Part shown: positions 46,308-56,934 of the stretch, piece after piece | How positions within the stretch are numbered: the first letter of the stretch is position 1 | How the letters are laid out: every line of letters begins with the position of its first letter | From: Shinella yambaruensis | Lineage (GTDB): Bacteria > Pseudomonadota > Alphaproteobacteria > Rhizobiales > Rhizobiaceae | Length of the DNA: 64,000 bases | Direction: 5' to 3' | NCBI RefSeq assembly: GCF_022899355.1 | Contig: NZ_JALJCK010000019.1 | Location: forward strand, 23,538 to 87,537 | The notes under the pieces: generated by a model | What the model was told of the DNA's origin: nothing | Database searches by the model: none | The model's input: only the letters and a program-made list of their open reading frames with translations | Position numbers and translations under genes: made by a program

Positions 46308-46655
46308 GTGCCTTCAGCGAAAGACCTCGGCATCCGGGCCGAAACGCCCGCCGATTGCCAAGACCTCGGCGACATCCGCCAGGCGATCGACACGATCGAC
46401 CGCGCGCTCGTCGACCTGTTCGGCCTGCGCATGGGATACGTATTGGAGGCGGCCCGCTTCAAGCCTGACGTCGCCAGCATACCGGCGCCCGAGCGCGTTG
46501 CGGCCATGCTGCCCGAACGGCGGCGCTGGGCGGAGGAAAACGGGCTCGACCCGGATTTCATCGTGCCGCTCTTCAGCCAGATCATCCAGTGGTTCATTCA
46601 ACAGCAGATCCATCATTGGGAACAGAAGAACGCGCCCCGGCGCGAGGCGGAGTAG
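46308..46655 (+). CDS. pchB: Isochorismate pyruvate lyase (salicylate-forming)
   Basis: A 115-residue all-helical protein of the chorismate mutase fold. The core IRQAIDTIDRALVDLFGLRMGYVLEAARFK carries the Arg and Lys that bind the substrate carboxylates in PchB, and the second part has ERRRWAEENGLDP followed by a helix ending in HHWE. It splits isochorismate into salicylate and pyruvate. PchB of Pseudomonas is about 101 residues, so the length fits. The start is GTG 46308 with GGAG about nine bases upstream. Three genes in a row (synthase, ligase, lyase) provide and activate the starter unit. Confidence 0.93.
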   Translation: MPSAKDLGIRAETPADCQDLGDIRQAIDTIDRALVDLFGLRMGYVLEAARFKPDVASIPAPERVAAMLPERRRWAEENGLDPDFIVPLFSQIIQWFIQQQIHHWEQKNAPRREAE

Positions 46656-46658
46656 GAC

Positions 46659-49600
46659 ATGGCGGAGCCCGCACTTGCCCGCAGCCGGCATGAAACGGCT
46701 GCCGAAACCATGGCGCTCGAGCTGCACCGGCTCGTCGCGGAAGAGCTTGGCGCCGAGCCGGAGGAGTTCGGCACCGATGAAAACCTCATCGAACTCGGCC
46801 TCACCTCGATCGCCCTGATGCGTCTGCAAAGCCGTCTCTCGGCGGACGGCGCAACGCTCTCCTTCAGCACCCTGGTGGCGACACCGACCATCGAAGCCTG
46901 GGCTGCCCTGGTGGCGGAGGCGCAACATGGCGCTGGGAGCATGGCCGCGCAGCAACCGGCCGGCCCGGCCGCCGACACCGGCCCGTTCCCGCTCACCGAC
47001 ATCCAGCGTGCCTACTGGCTCGGCCGGGATCCGCATTTCGAGCTCGGCGGCGTCGCCGCCCATGGCTACATCGAGGCGCTGACGCGCGATCTTGACGTCG
47101 AGCGGCTGGAGGCGGCCCTCAACGCCACCATCGCCGCCCATCCGATGCTGCGCGCGGTCATCGACACCGACGGGATGCAGCGCGTGCTCGACGACGCGCC
47201 GCGCCTTGCCATCGGGCAAAGCGACCTCAGCGACCTTGCCGCGGAGGAACGGGAGCGGCGCCTCTCGGCGCTTCGGGCGGACATGGAGCAGGAGGTGCTG
47301 CCTGCGGACCGCTGGCCGCTCTATCGTATCCACGCGACGCGGCTTTCATCGCACGAAACCATCCTGCATCTCAGCTTCGACATCCTCGTCTTCGATCTGA
47401 AATCCCTGGAAATCTGGCTTGCGGAATGGCGCGCTCGCTATGAGAACCAGACCGTCGCCCTCCCCCAGCCCGCAGCGTCGTTCCGCGAGCACGCCCTCGC
47501 GCGCGAAGCGGAGGCGAGGTCGCAGGAAGCCGCCCGCGCACGGCGATACTGGCAGGATCGGGCCGCCCGCCTCCCGCTCGGCCCGGACCTGCCGCTCGCC
47601 CGACCGGTCGAGGCGATCGACGCGCCACGTTTCGCCCGTGAGCAGCGTGTCCTTTCGCAGGCTGCGTGGCGACGCCTGCAGGACAAGATCCGCAGCCGGG
47701 GCGTCACACCCTCGGCAGCCCTGCTGGCCGCCTATGCACGCGTGCTCGCCCTGTGGAGCGGGAGCAGCGCCTTCACCCTGACGACGACGCTCTTCAACCG
47801 CCCGCTGTCCGGCCCCTCCTATGACGGCGTGATCGGCGACTTCACATCGCTGACGCTGGTCGAGATCGACACGCTCGCCCCCGCCTCCTTCGCCGCTCTT
47901 GCCCGCGCGACGCAGGAGCAGCTCTGGCGCGATCTCGACAACAGCGCCGTCAGCGGCGTCGAAGCGCTGTCGATGGTGGCGGCGGCCCGCAATACGCCCG
48001 GCCGGGCGCTGATGCCCTATGTCTTCACCAGCGCGCTCGGAACGGGAAAAAGCTATCTCGACGCCTTCTCGGGCTTCGGCGAAATCGTGCGCGCCGCGGT
48101 GCAGACGCCGCAGACCCTGCTGGACCATCAGGTGCTGGAGCACGAGGGCAACCTCGTCCTCAACTGGGATTATGTCGACGCGGCTTACCCGGAAGGCCTG
48201 ATGGCAACGATCGCCGACCGCCACCTGTCCCTGCTGGAGGCGCTCGCCGCGGAAGACGGCACCTGGAACACCGCCATCCTCTCCCTGCCGGAAGAGCAGG
48301 CGGCGCGGCGGATAGCGGTGAATGCAACGGCCTGGCATGCGGGCACGGACGCCGTGTTGCTGCACGATCCTTTCCTGCGCCAGGCGCAGGCGCAGCCGGA
48401 TGCGATCGCGGTCATCGACGAAGAGCGCAGCCTGACCTATGGCGAACTCGACAGGGCCAGCAACCGCCTTGCGGGCCTGATCGCCGCCGCCGGCGCGATG
48501 CCCGGCCCGCCCATCGCCGTGCTCCTGCCGAAGGGCTGGCGGCAGGTGGTCGCCGTGCTGGGCATCCTCAAGGCGGGCGCGGCCTACATGCCCGTCGATT
48601 CCGCCCTTCCCCGCAAGAGGATCGAGACATTGCTTGCGGAAAGCGGCGCGACGCTGGCGCTGATACCCGCCGATGCGGCCGATGGAGACCTTCCCGTCGC
48701 CATGATCGCGGTGGACGATCCTTTGTTGTCGGAGGCTGGCGCCGAGGAGGTCATCCCGCCACAGGCGGCTGCGGATGATCTCGCCTATGTCATCTTCACA
48801 TCAGGCTCGACGGGCAAGCCAAAGGGCGTCGCGATCCAGCATGGCGCGGCGCTCAACACCGTGCTCGACATCAATGCGCGCTACGGCGTCACGGCCGCCG
48901 ATCGCTGCCTTATGGTGTCCTCGCTCAGCTTCGACCTGTCGGTCTACGACATTTTCGGCATGCTCGCCGCCGGCGGCGCGATCGTCATTCCGCCGGCCGG
49001 CCCCGCGCCGGATCCCGATTGCTGGCTGCGCCTTCTCGAAGAAGCCGGCGTGACCCTCTGGAACAGCGTGCCGGCGCTCCTGCAATTGCTGCACGACCGG
49101 CTCGCCGACCGCGGCACGCTCGCAACGCTCTCCCGATTGCGGCTCGTCATGCTCTCCGGCGACTGGCTGCCCCTGCCGCTCTGCCGTTCGCTCCTCGAGC
49201 TTCCCCGGCCGCCGAAACTGGTCTCGCTCGGCGGCGCGACGGAGGCCTCCATCTGGTCGATCGCCCACGAGGTCGAGCGCATCGAGCCGGGCTGGAAAAG
49301 CGTGCCCTACGGTACGCCGCTCGCCAACCAGACGATCCACGTGCTCGACGAAGCCCTTGCCGAGCGCCCCGACTTCGCCATCGGGGAAATCTTCATCGGC
49401 GGCGTGGGCCTCGCGCTCGGTTACTGGCGGGACGAGGAGAAGACAAACGCCCGCTTCATCCGCCATCCCCGCACGGGCGAACGCCTTTACCGCACGGGCG
49501 ATTTCGGCCGCTGGCAGCCGGACGGCGTGGTCGAATTTCTGGGCCGGCGCGACGGCCAGGTGAAGGTCAACGGGCTGCGCGTCGAACTTGGCGAGATCGA

Positions 49601-50204
49601 AACACTGATCGCCGCCAATCCGGCGGTGCGGCAGGTAGCCGTCGTCGCGGTGCGCGGCGCAGGAACCGGCGACAGCCTTGCCGCTTTCCTGACCCTTGGT
49701 GGCAGCGTGATCTACCGCGAGGAAGCGTTGCTCGCCGCGCTGCGCGATCACCTGCCCGCCGCCCTTGTTCCCTCCACCTTCATCGTGCTCGACCGGATGC
49801 CGTTGACCGCCAACGGAAAGCGTGACGGCGCGGCGCTGGAACAGCGCGCCCGCGAAGCCGCGGCAGGAACGTGCGCGCCCTCCGCGCGGCCGCTCTCCGA
49901 TATCGAGAAGCAGGTCTGCGACCTCTGGAAGGACCTCCTGGGGCGGCCGATCGAATCCCTCGACACCAGCTTCTTCCTCGTCGGCGGCAACTCGCTCCTC
50001 GCCACGCGGCTCGCCGGGCGTCTTTCCCAGCTGTTCGAGCAGCCGGTTTCAGTGATCCGGATCTTCGAGCATCCGACCGTCGCCGGCCAGGCTCGCCTCT
50101 TTGCGTCTTCCTCGGCCGACGCACCGCATCAGCCGGAGAACAGCCCGCGGCGGGTGCGGAACCACCGGCAGAAAAAGAACGGGAGAATGGACGGCAGCGC
50201 GTAG
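46659..50204 (+). CDS. Loading NRPS: ArCP-Cy-A(Cys)-PCP
   Basis: A 1181-residue protein that starts the assembly line. An aryl carrier domain occupies residues 15-90 with the pantetheine Ser50 in LIELGLTSIAL. The heterocyclisation domain starts at PFPLTDIQRAYWLGRD (about 108) and has D241-x4-D246 (FDILVFDLKS). The A domain (FTSGSTGKPKG near 713; LTANGKRD) has a cysteine-type pocket, about D-L-Y-N-M-S-L-I-W. PCP Ser1112 is in GGNSL. It should make hydroxyphenyl-thiazoline from salicylate and cysteine, as PchE and HMWP2 do, but without the inserted epimerase domain of those proteins. Although it acts first, it is the last gene of the operon. The C-terminal 35 residues are basic and probably disordered (docking partner?). 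Confidence 0.93.
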   Translation: MAEPALARSRHETAAETMALELHRLVAEELGAEPEEFGTDENLIELGLTSIALMRLQSRLSADGATLSFSTLVATPTIEAWAALVAEAQHGAGSMAAQQPAGPAADTGPFPLTDIQRAYWLGRDPHFELGGVAAHGYIEALTRDLDVERLEAALNATIAAHPMLRAVIDTDGMQRVLDDAPRLAIGQSDLSDLAAEERERRLSALRADMEQEVLPADRWPLYRIHATRLSSHETILHLSFDILVFDLKSLEIWLAEWRARYENQTVALPQPAASFREHALAREAEARSQEAARARRYWQDRAARLPLGPDLPLARPVEAIDAPRFAREQRVLSQAAWRRLQDKIRSRGVTPSAALLAAYARVLALWSGSSAFTLTTTLFNRPLSGPSYDGVIGDFTSLTLVEIDTLAPASFAALARATQEQLWRDLDNSAVSGVEALSMVAAARNTPGRALMPYVFTSALGTGKSYLDAFSGFGEIVRAAVQTPQTLLDHQVLEHEGNLVLNWDYVDAAYPEGLMATIADRHLSLLEALAAEDGTWNTAILSLPEEQAARRIAVNATAWHAGTDAVLLHDPFLRQAQAQPDAIAVIDEERSLTYGELDRASNRLAGLIAAAGAMPGPPIAVLLPKGWRQVVAVLGILKAGAAYMPVDSALPRKRIETLLAESGATLALIPADAADGDLPVAMIAVDDPLLSEAGAEEVIPPQAAADDLAYVIFTSGSTGKPKGVAIQHGAALNTVLDINARYGVTAADRCLMVSSLSFDLSVYDIFGMLAAGGAIVIPPAGPAPDPDCWLRLLEEAGVTLWNSVPALLQLLHDRLADRGTLATLSRLRLVMLSGDWLPLPLCRSLLELPRPPKLVSLGGATEASIWSIAHEVERIEPGWKSVPYGTPLANQTIHVLDEALAERPDFAIGEIFIGGVGLALGYWRDEEKTNARFIRHPRTGERLYRTGDFGRWQPDGVVEFLGRRDGQVKVNGLRVELGEIETLIAANPAVRQVAVVAVRGAGTGDSLAAFLTLGGSVIYREEALLAALRDHLPAALVPSTFIVLDRMPLTANGKRDGAALEQRAREAAAGTCAPSARPLSDIEKQVCDLWKDLLGRPIESLDTSFFLVGGNSLLATRLAGRLSQLFEQPVSVIRIFEHPTVAGQARLFASSSADAPHQPENSPRRVRNHRQKKNGRMDGSA

Positions 50205-50247
50205 CCGGCCGGACAGGCTTGCTGGCGATCTCGGTGGACCGAATACC

Positions 50248-51297
50248 TTACTGCTTGAAGAACCGGAACGCAGCAGATGCTCCTGCCACGACGGTCAGCA
50301 CCCGCACGATGTGATGCAGCACCACGAACGGCACATCGACGTTCAACGAAAGCGCGATAAGGCTCATCTCCGCGACGCCGCCCGGTGAATAGGCAAGCAC
50401 ATAGGCGATGAAACGATCGCCGCCGGCAAGGGAGAGCACCGAGGAAAACGCGGCCGTGCAGAGCAGCATCACAAAAGTCGCGCCGGCCGACAGGAGCATG
50501 GCCTGAAGCACGATCCGTGGCGAAGCCCCTGCGAAGCGGCAGCCGATCGTCGCGCCGATGACGACCTGGGCGCCGGCAAGGGCTGCCGCCGGCATCTCGA
50601 AATCCGTCAGTCCCGTCAGATGGAACACGGCGCTGGCAAGCATCGGCCCGACGAGAAAACGCGCCGGCAGCCGCAACAGGCTTGCAAGCACGGCGCCGCC
50701 GATGACGGCAGCCAGGAACCAGAGGATATCGTCGACCGCGACCGTTGCCGAAGCCGCGGACACCGTTGCCGTGCGATCGATGTCAAAACCCGTAAGGGCC
50801 TCGATCAGGAACGGGAGCGCCAGGACGACCAGGAAAATCCGCGCGGCATGGATCAGCGCGATCATGCGCTCATCCCCGCCCCTTTCCGAGCCGAGCGTGA
50901 TCATCTCGACAAGGCCGCCCGGCATAGCGGAAAAATAGGCCGTTACGGGATCGAGCCGGGCGATGCGGCGAAAATAGACGAAGGCCAGCGCCCCCGTGAT
51001 CGCGATGAAGGCGACGAGGCCGAGAAGCGAAACGATCCAGGCTGCGGCATGCCGGAAAATCTCCGGCGAGAAGGACGTGCCGAGCACGGCCCCGATCACC
51101 GCCGTCATCGGCGGCCGCGCATGTTTCGGCAGGGACACCGGGACATGCAGGAACGCAGAAAGCGCGGTCGCCAGCATCGCCCCGAGCAACCAGGCAAGCG
51201 GCATGTGCGCCAGCCACAGCAGGAAGCCCCCTGCCGTGGCGATGGCAAGCGTCAGCGCAAACCGCGCGGCCGAGCTGGCTGCCTCCCTGCACCTCAC
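50248..51297 (-). CDS. AbrB-family integral membrane protein (putative transporter)
   Basis: A 349-residue membrane protein with about ten hydrophobic segments arranged as two similar halves (MLATALSAFLHVPVS / MLASAVFHLTGLTD; SAMPGGLVEMITLGSERGGD / AYSPGGVAEMSLIALSL). The repeated P-G-G-x-x-E-M motif is the mark of the AbrB/ammonia-monooxygenase-like family (not the AbrB transcription factor). Function is poorly known. I start it at GTG 51297 because GAGGGGG precedes and the frame upstream is inside the OtnC gene. It is the last gene of a minus-strand row with OtnC and OtnK and could import or export the sugar-acid substrate; this is inference. It ends 43 bases from the convergent NRPS gene, with no clear terminator between. 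Confidence 0.78.
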   Translation of the reverse strand: MRCREAASSAARFALTLAIATAGGFLLWLAHMPLAWLLGAMLATALSAFLHVPVSLPKHARPPMTAVIGAVLGTSFSPEIFRHAAAWIVSLLGLVAFIAITGALAFVYFRRIARLDPVTAYFSAMPGGLVEMITLGSERGGDERMIALIHAARIFLVVLALPFLIEALTGFDIDRTATVSAASATVAVDDILWFLAAVIGGAVLASLLRLPARFLVGPMLASAVFHLTGLTDFEMPAAALAGAQVVIGATIGCRFAGASPRIVLQAMLLSAGATFVMLLCTAAFSSVLSLAGGDRFIAYVLAYSPGGVAEMSLIALSLNVDVPFVVLHHIVRVLTVVAGASAAFRFFKQ

Positions 51298-51311
51298 GGA
51301 TGACGTCCCCC

Positions 51312-51950
51312 TCAATAGCCGCCGAAGACGGCTTTCAGTTCCGCGACGTTTTCCGGGGAGAGCAAACGCGTGGGTGCATTGCGCAGCAGAACGAGCAGCT
51401 TGGCGGTTTCCTCCAGCTCCTCGGCGGCATAGACCGTGGAGGCGATGTCCCTGCCGGCAACGACGGGACCATGATTGGCAAGGAGGACAGCGGCATGGCG
51501 GCCGCCAAGCTCCCGTATCATCTCGCCCATCCGCTCGTCGCCCGGCCTGACATAGGGCAGCAGCCTCACCTTGCCGACACGCATGACGACATAAGGCGTG
51601 AGCGGCGGGATGCAATCGTCCGGGTCGGTATCGCTGAGGCACGACACGGCGGTCGCGAAGGTCGAGTGCAGGTGCACCACCGCCCCTGTCTGCGGCCGCG
51701 TTTCGTAGAACGCCTGGTGCAGGAACACCTCCTTCGAGGGCCTGTCGCCACTGATGTGGTTGCCGTTTCGGTCGAGTTTCGAGATTCGCGCCGGGTCGAG
51801 GAAGCCGAGGCACGAATTCGTCGGGGTCATCAGGATCCCGTCCTCGACCGCGGCGCTGATATTGCCGGCGGAGCCGACGGAGAAGCCGCGGTCGAACAGT
51901 GATTTCGAAAGACGGACGATTTCCTCGCGAACCTTGTTTTCCGCACTCAT
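51312..51950 (-). CDS. otnC: 3-Oxo-tetronate 4-phosphate decarboxylase (class II aldolase family)
   Basis: A 212-residue class II aldolase/adducin-type enzyme. Zinc-binding histidines are seen in VVHLHSTFA and in LLANHGPVV, with the acidic residue in PSKEVFLH and the early SVGSAGNIS loop. Together with the kinase encoded next to it (start and stop overlap by four bases), it matches OtnC, which decarboxylates 3-oxo-tetronate 4-phosphate to dihydroxyacetone phosphate in D-erythronate or L-threonate breakdown. L-fuculose-phosphate aldolase is the alternative by fold, but the OtnK partner decides. Confidence 0.88.
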   Translation of the reverse strand: MSAENKVREEIVRLSKSLFDRGFSVGSAGNISAAVEDGILMTPTNSCLGFLDPARISKLDRNGNHISGDRPSKEVFLHQAFYETRPQTGAVVHLHSTFATAVSCLSDTDPDDCIPPLTPYVVMRVGKVRLLPYVRPGDERMGEMIRELGGRHAAVLLANHGPVVAGRDIASTVYAAEELEETAKLLVLLRNAPTRLLSPENVAELKAVFGGY

Positions 51951-53209
51951 CTGCCTGCAAGCCTTTCCAATGCCTTGGTGAAGAAATCGGGCGCACCGAA
52001 ATTGCCGGACTTGAGCGCCAGCGCCACGGGCTCATCGCCGCCCGACAAGAGCACCGGCACACCGGGGTCGATCTCGGCCCCGATGGTCAGCGCGCCAAGG
52101 TCGAGCGCCGAAACGACGGCGCCGGACGTCTCGCCGCCGGCGACGACGAGCCGGCGGATGCCGGCCTTGACCAGTTCCCGCGCCGTGCTGGCGAAGAGGC
52201 CGTCGAGCGCGGCGGCAACCGTCTCCCGCCCGAAGCGCGCCTGGACGGCCTGGACCTCACCGGGCGTGCCCGAAGAATAGACCAGCGGCGCCCTGCCCCG
52301 GTTCGCAAGCAGGAAGGAGGTGAGGTCCGCGGCGGTGACCGAACCGTCAAGGACGCCGGCGACGTCGATGGCAAGCGCCGGATGGTCCTTGCGGTGGATG
52401 TCGACCTGTTCGCGCGTTGCGCCGGAGCAGCTTCCGGCGAGGATGGCTTCCGGCCCGTCCATGCCGATCACCGCCGCTCCCGTGCCCGCGGCAAGGCCGC
52501 GCCCGATGAAGTTGGCGGCAAGGCTGATGGCGATGCCCGAGCCACCGGTGACGAGGCGGCACGATGCCACGGCGCGGCCGATCGCGACGAGGTCGTCGTC
52601 CGTGATGGCATCGACGATGACGAGGGTGTTGTCCTGCTTCCGCAAGGCGGCCTTGATGCTGGCAGGACCTTCCCGGACGGTTGCGATATCGACATGGCCG
52701 ACGCCGCCCGTCGTCTGGAGCCGTAGCCAGCGGCGGATATCGGCGTCCGTCATCGGGTTGAGCGGATGGTTCTGCAGGCCGGATTCGTTGAGGAGCCTGT
52801 CCTTCACGAAGAGATGGCCCTGATAGACCGTCCGGCCGGCGCCGGGAAACGCCGGGCAGACGACGACGCCCTTGACATCCAGGGCCCTGGCAAGCGCCTC
52901 GGCCACCGGGCCGATATTGCCTTGCGGCGTTGAATCGAAGGTCGAGCAATATTTGAAGACGATCTGCTCGCAGTCCTGGCCGAGCAGCCAGCGCAGGGCG
53001 GCAAGCGACTGCTCCACGGCAGCGGCGGCTTCGATCGACCGGCTCTTCAAGGCGATGACGCCCGCCTCGACATCGGGCTCGGCCTTGCCATGGGGAATGC
53101 CGAGATATTGCACCGTGCGAAGACCGCCCTCGCCCGGCAAGCCCTTGGCGAGCGTGTTCGCGATGTCGCTCGCCCCGGTGAAATCGTCTGCAATCACGCC
53201 AAGCAGCAT
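51947..53209 (-). CDS. otnK: 3-Oxo-tetronate kinase (DUF1537 family)
   Basis: A 420-residue kinase of the four-carbon acid sugar kinase family. The N terminus LLGVIADDFTGASDIANTL holds the sugar-acid binding DDFTG motif, KYCSTFDSTPQGNIG lies near residue 86, and the C-terminal nucleotide-binding part has VAGGETSGAVVSAL and LSGGDEPVALALKSGNFG. OtnK phosphorylates 3-oxo-tetronate (2-oxo-tetronate forms in sister groups) before the OtnC decarboxylation. It overlaps otnC by four bases and follows the Asp/Glu-racemase-like gene after 19 bases. A dehydrogenase making the 3-oxo acid (LtnD type) is not present in the window; the dehydrogenase at 58171-59265 is of another family but acts on 2-hydroxy acids and could serve. 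Confidence 0.9.
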   Translation of the reverse strand: MLLGVIADDFTGASDIANTLAKGLPGEGGLRTVQYLGIPHGKAEPDVEAGVIALKSRSIEAAAAVEQSLAALRWLLGQDCEQIVFKYCSTFDSTPQGNIGPVAEALARALDVKGVVVCPAFPGAGRTVYQGHLFVKDRLLNESGLQNHPLNPMTDADIRRWLRLQTTGGVGHVDIATVREGPASIKAALRKQDNTLVIVDAITDDDLVAIGRAVASCRLVTGGSGIAISLAANFIGRGLAAGTGAAVIGMDGPEAILAGSCSGATREQVDIHRKDHPALAIDVAGVLDGSVTAADLTSFLLANRGRAPLVYSSGTPGEVQAVQARFGRETVAAALDGLFASTARELVKAGIRRLVVAGGETSGAVVSALDLGALTIGAEIDPGVPVLLSGGDEPVALALKSGNFGAPDFFTKALERLAGR

Positions 53210-53228
53210 GGAACGGATACTCCCAAAA

Positions 53229-53894
53229 TCAGGCAGCGCCGAGAAGGCGCTTCAGTTTGTCGATGGCGGCGTCCGGGCTCGAAAGGACCGGGATGTCCGT
53301 CGCCGCCCGCACGGCCGGCACGGCGCGCGCCGTGGAAAAATGCGCAAGCACGATGCTGTCGAAGCCCTTGAGACCCGCCGCGGCCGCGGCGACAAGGCGG
53401 TTGTGGGTTTCGGCATCGCCAGCCCGTACGGCCTCGATCGCGTGCTCCACGAGGAAGCTCTCCAGGGTGGCGGTCGGGTCGATCCGCGCAGCCTCCTCGG
53501 CAAACTCCGCCTCCATGCCCTCCCGCGCCGGCGGGAAGGTGTAGAGCATGGCCGTCCGGCCGCCCTTGCGGATGGCGGCCTCGAACATCGCCTCGTTCGG
53601 CTTCAGCACCGGGATATCGACGGTCGCCGCCGCATGCTCGATGGCCCGGCCGAAGGCCGAGCAGGTGAAGAGCACGGCGGCGCTGCCGATCTGCTTCGCA
53701 TAGTGCGTCAGCGCCGTGATGCGGGCCGTCAACGCCTCGGTGATATCGCTGCTTTTCGCCCGGTCGGGCGAGAGGCTGTCTTCGAGCAGGTTGACCACGC
53801 CGGCCTCCGGCCAAGCGGAGGCGAAGGCCTGCCTGATCGGCTCCATGGCGATCGGCGTCGCATGGACGAGGGTTATGCGGGGCTGTTGCGACAT
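53229..53894 (-). CDS. Asp/Glu/hydantoin racemase-family protein
   Basis: A 221-residue protein with the fold of Asp/Glu racemases and arylmalonate decarboxylases: FTCSAFGRAIEHAAA carries the first catalytic Cys, and the second usual position reads AHFSTARA, where Ser replaces Cys. One-Cys members act as decarboxylases or isomerases rather than two-base racemases. It is placed just before otnK-otnC on the same strand, so it may prepare or isomerise the acid substrate. The start at 53894 has GGGA upstream; a longer frame to 54068 runs through the intergenic repeat and is not real. Substrate unknown. Confidence 0.78.
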   Translation of the reverse strand: MSQQPRITLVHATPIAMEPIRQAFASAWPEAGVVNLLEDSLSPDRAKSSDITEALTARITALTHYAKQIGSAAVLFTCSAFGRAIEHAAATVDIPVLKPNEAMFEAAIRKGGRTAMLYTFPPAREGMEAEFAEEAARIDPTATLESFLVEHAIEAVRAGDAETHNRLVAAAAAGLKGFDSIVLAHFSTARAVPAVRAATDIPVLSSPDAAIDKLKRLLGAA

Positions 53895-53940
53895 TCCATT
53901 CCCTTTGAAAGGAGCGGCCGCCCGCGGCGGGCCTTCGCCG

Positions 53941-54040
53941 GGGCAATTCCTGTGAAATCCGGTTCGCCGGAACTGCCCTGGCATCTTGTTTCTACCGCAT
54001 CGTCCGACGCAGAAGCGATGCCGCTTCGGCTGAAAAGGCG
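53941..54040. repeat. RIME-like rhizobial intergenic palindromic repeat, copy 2
   Basis: Arms GGGCAATTCC (53941-53950) and GGAACTGCCC (53969-53978) pair with one G-U position around an 18-base spacer, followed by a tail with GCGATGCCGCTTCGGCTG as in copy 1 at 3241-3325. It fills the gap between the ABC ATPase gene, whose stop codon lies right at its edge, and the racemase-like gene. The tail is longer than in copy 1 by about 15 bases. Confidence 0.72.
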
Positions 54041-55109
<1,069 letters not shown>

Positions 55110-55117
<8 letters not shown>

Positions 55118-56870
55118 GGATTTTTGCTCCCAAACGAAGGGCGAGCGCAAGGCCTGCGCCCGTCAAGACGATGCTGATGAGGGAAAGGGCGGCGATCGTG
55201 TTCATGGCACCGGTCTGGAGAAGCGAGACCATCAGCGAACCGATGACTTCCGTGCCCGCGCCCATGAGGTAGACGCCCGTCGCATATTCGCGAAGGAAGA
55301 TGATCATGATCAGCGCCCAGGCGCCGGCAAGGCCGGGCCTTACGATCGGGATCACCACGTCCTTCCAGGTCCGGCCGATCGTGGCGCCCGTGGTGCGGGC
55401 GGATTCCTCAAGCTCCGGTGCGACCTGGATGAGCGTGCCCTGCAGGAGACGCAGACCATAGGACAGGCCGACGACGACATAGGCGATGAAGAGGCTGACC
55501 AGCGTCGGGCGCAAGGGCGTCAGCAGCGGCACGAACAGGAAGACCCAGAAGAAGGCAAGGCCGATGACAAGTCCGGGCAGGGCGCGCGGCAGGAGCACGA
55601 TGTAGTCGAGCACCGTGTTCGACAGGCCCCAGTTGCGATGCCCCGCAAGACCGACTATCAGGTAGATGCCGACCGCGACGGCGCCGCCGACCACGGAGAG
55701 GAGCACCGTGTTGACGATGCCGCGCACGAGGCTCGGGACCTCCAGCATGCGGTCGAAATTCGCGAACGTGAGATGGTCGAGCAGATTGACGCCCTCGCCC
55801 CAGGCATCGACGAAAGCGCGCACGGCGATGCCGCCGATCGGCAGGGCGACGGAGACGAAGAGCCAGAAGCCGATGATCGAAAGCGCGATGGCCTGGCCGC
55901 TCCCGCCGAGTTTCAGCGTGGCGACGCGGGCGCCCTTGCCGCCCATCGCGGCATATTTGCGGGCATTGCGCAAAAGCTTGCGCTGCATCCAGACGAGCGG
56001 CAGCGTGATGAGGATGAGCACCACGGCGACGACGGCCATCAACTGGTAGGTCGGCGTGCCGAACAGCGTGGTGAGCTTGTATATGTAGGTGGTGAGCACC
56101 ATGATGCCGTTCGGATCGCCGAGGACCAACGGAATGCCGAAGGTCTCGAAGCCGAGCAGGATGTTGAGCGCGGCGGCGAAGATCAGCGCCGGCAGCACCA
56201 TGGGCAGCGTGACGTCGCGCGAGACCTGCCAGATGGACGCGCCGGTGGTGCGGGCGGCCTCCTCCAGGTCCGACGGCAGGTTGCGCATGGCCGAGGAGAC
56301 ATAGAGATAGACATGCGGCACATGGCTGAGGCCGGCAATCAGGATCATGCCCGGCAGGCTGTAGATGTTCCACGGCACGAAGCCGAGGATGCCGCGGACG
56401 AAGAGCGAGACGAAGCCCGTCGGGCCGACGGACACCGTATAGCCGAAGGCCAGCACGATGGACGAGATGAACATCGGCACGAGCACGAGGATTTCGAGCA
56501 GGCGCCTGCCCCTGATGTCCGTCCGCGTGATCAGGAAGGCCAGCAGGCCGCCGAGCGGCACGGCAATCGCGACCATGCCGAAGGAGAAGATGGCGGTGGT
56601 GCCGAGCGCCTTGTAGAAGTTCCTGTCGGTGAAGACGTATTTGTAGGCGTCGAGACCGAATTGAGCGCGCGGGCTGAAGAAGGCCGCCGTCAGGAAGCTC
56701 TGGTAGACGATCAGGCCGACAGGCGCCAAAACGGCGATTGTCAGAAGGCCGATGACGACGCGCCGGTAAAGGCTGGCATTGCCGTGCCGCGGCATCCTGG
56801 CCGGATACTTCTTCTCGGCCGCGGCTTTCGCCAGGACGAGCGCAGCCGGTGCTTGTGTATGGGTGGACAT
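55110..56870 (-). CDS. ABC transporter permease, fused double type (FbpB-like)
   Basis: A 586-residue protein with about twelve membrane segments and two copies of the permease EAA loop, one reading LEEAARTTGASIWQVSRDV (near residue 220) and the other LEESARTTGATIGRTWKDV (near 490). It is thus a fusion of two binding-protein-dependent permease units, as in FbpB-type ferric and 2-aminoethylphosphonate systems. GAGAGG lies seven bases before the start. It forms the membrane channel between the binding protein and the ATPase, which overlap or flank it in the same operon. Confidence 0.92.
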
Positions 56871-56934
56871 TCTATGCCTCTCGCAAACGGTGGCGGAGCC
56901 GCGGCGCTATCTGAGCGCCGCGGCCGGCTGAGCA

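Noticed and set aside
50992..52062. N-terminal extension of the AbrB-type membrane protein up to 52062
   Set aside because: It would cover the whole otnC gene in another frame; the membrane protein family starts near the GTG at 51297, which has a ribosome binding site.
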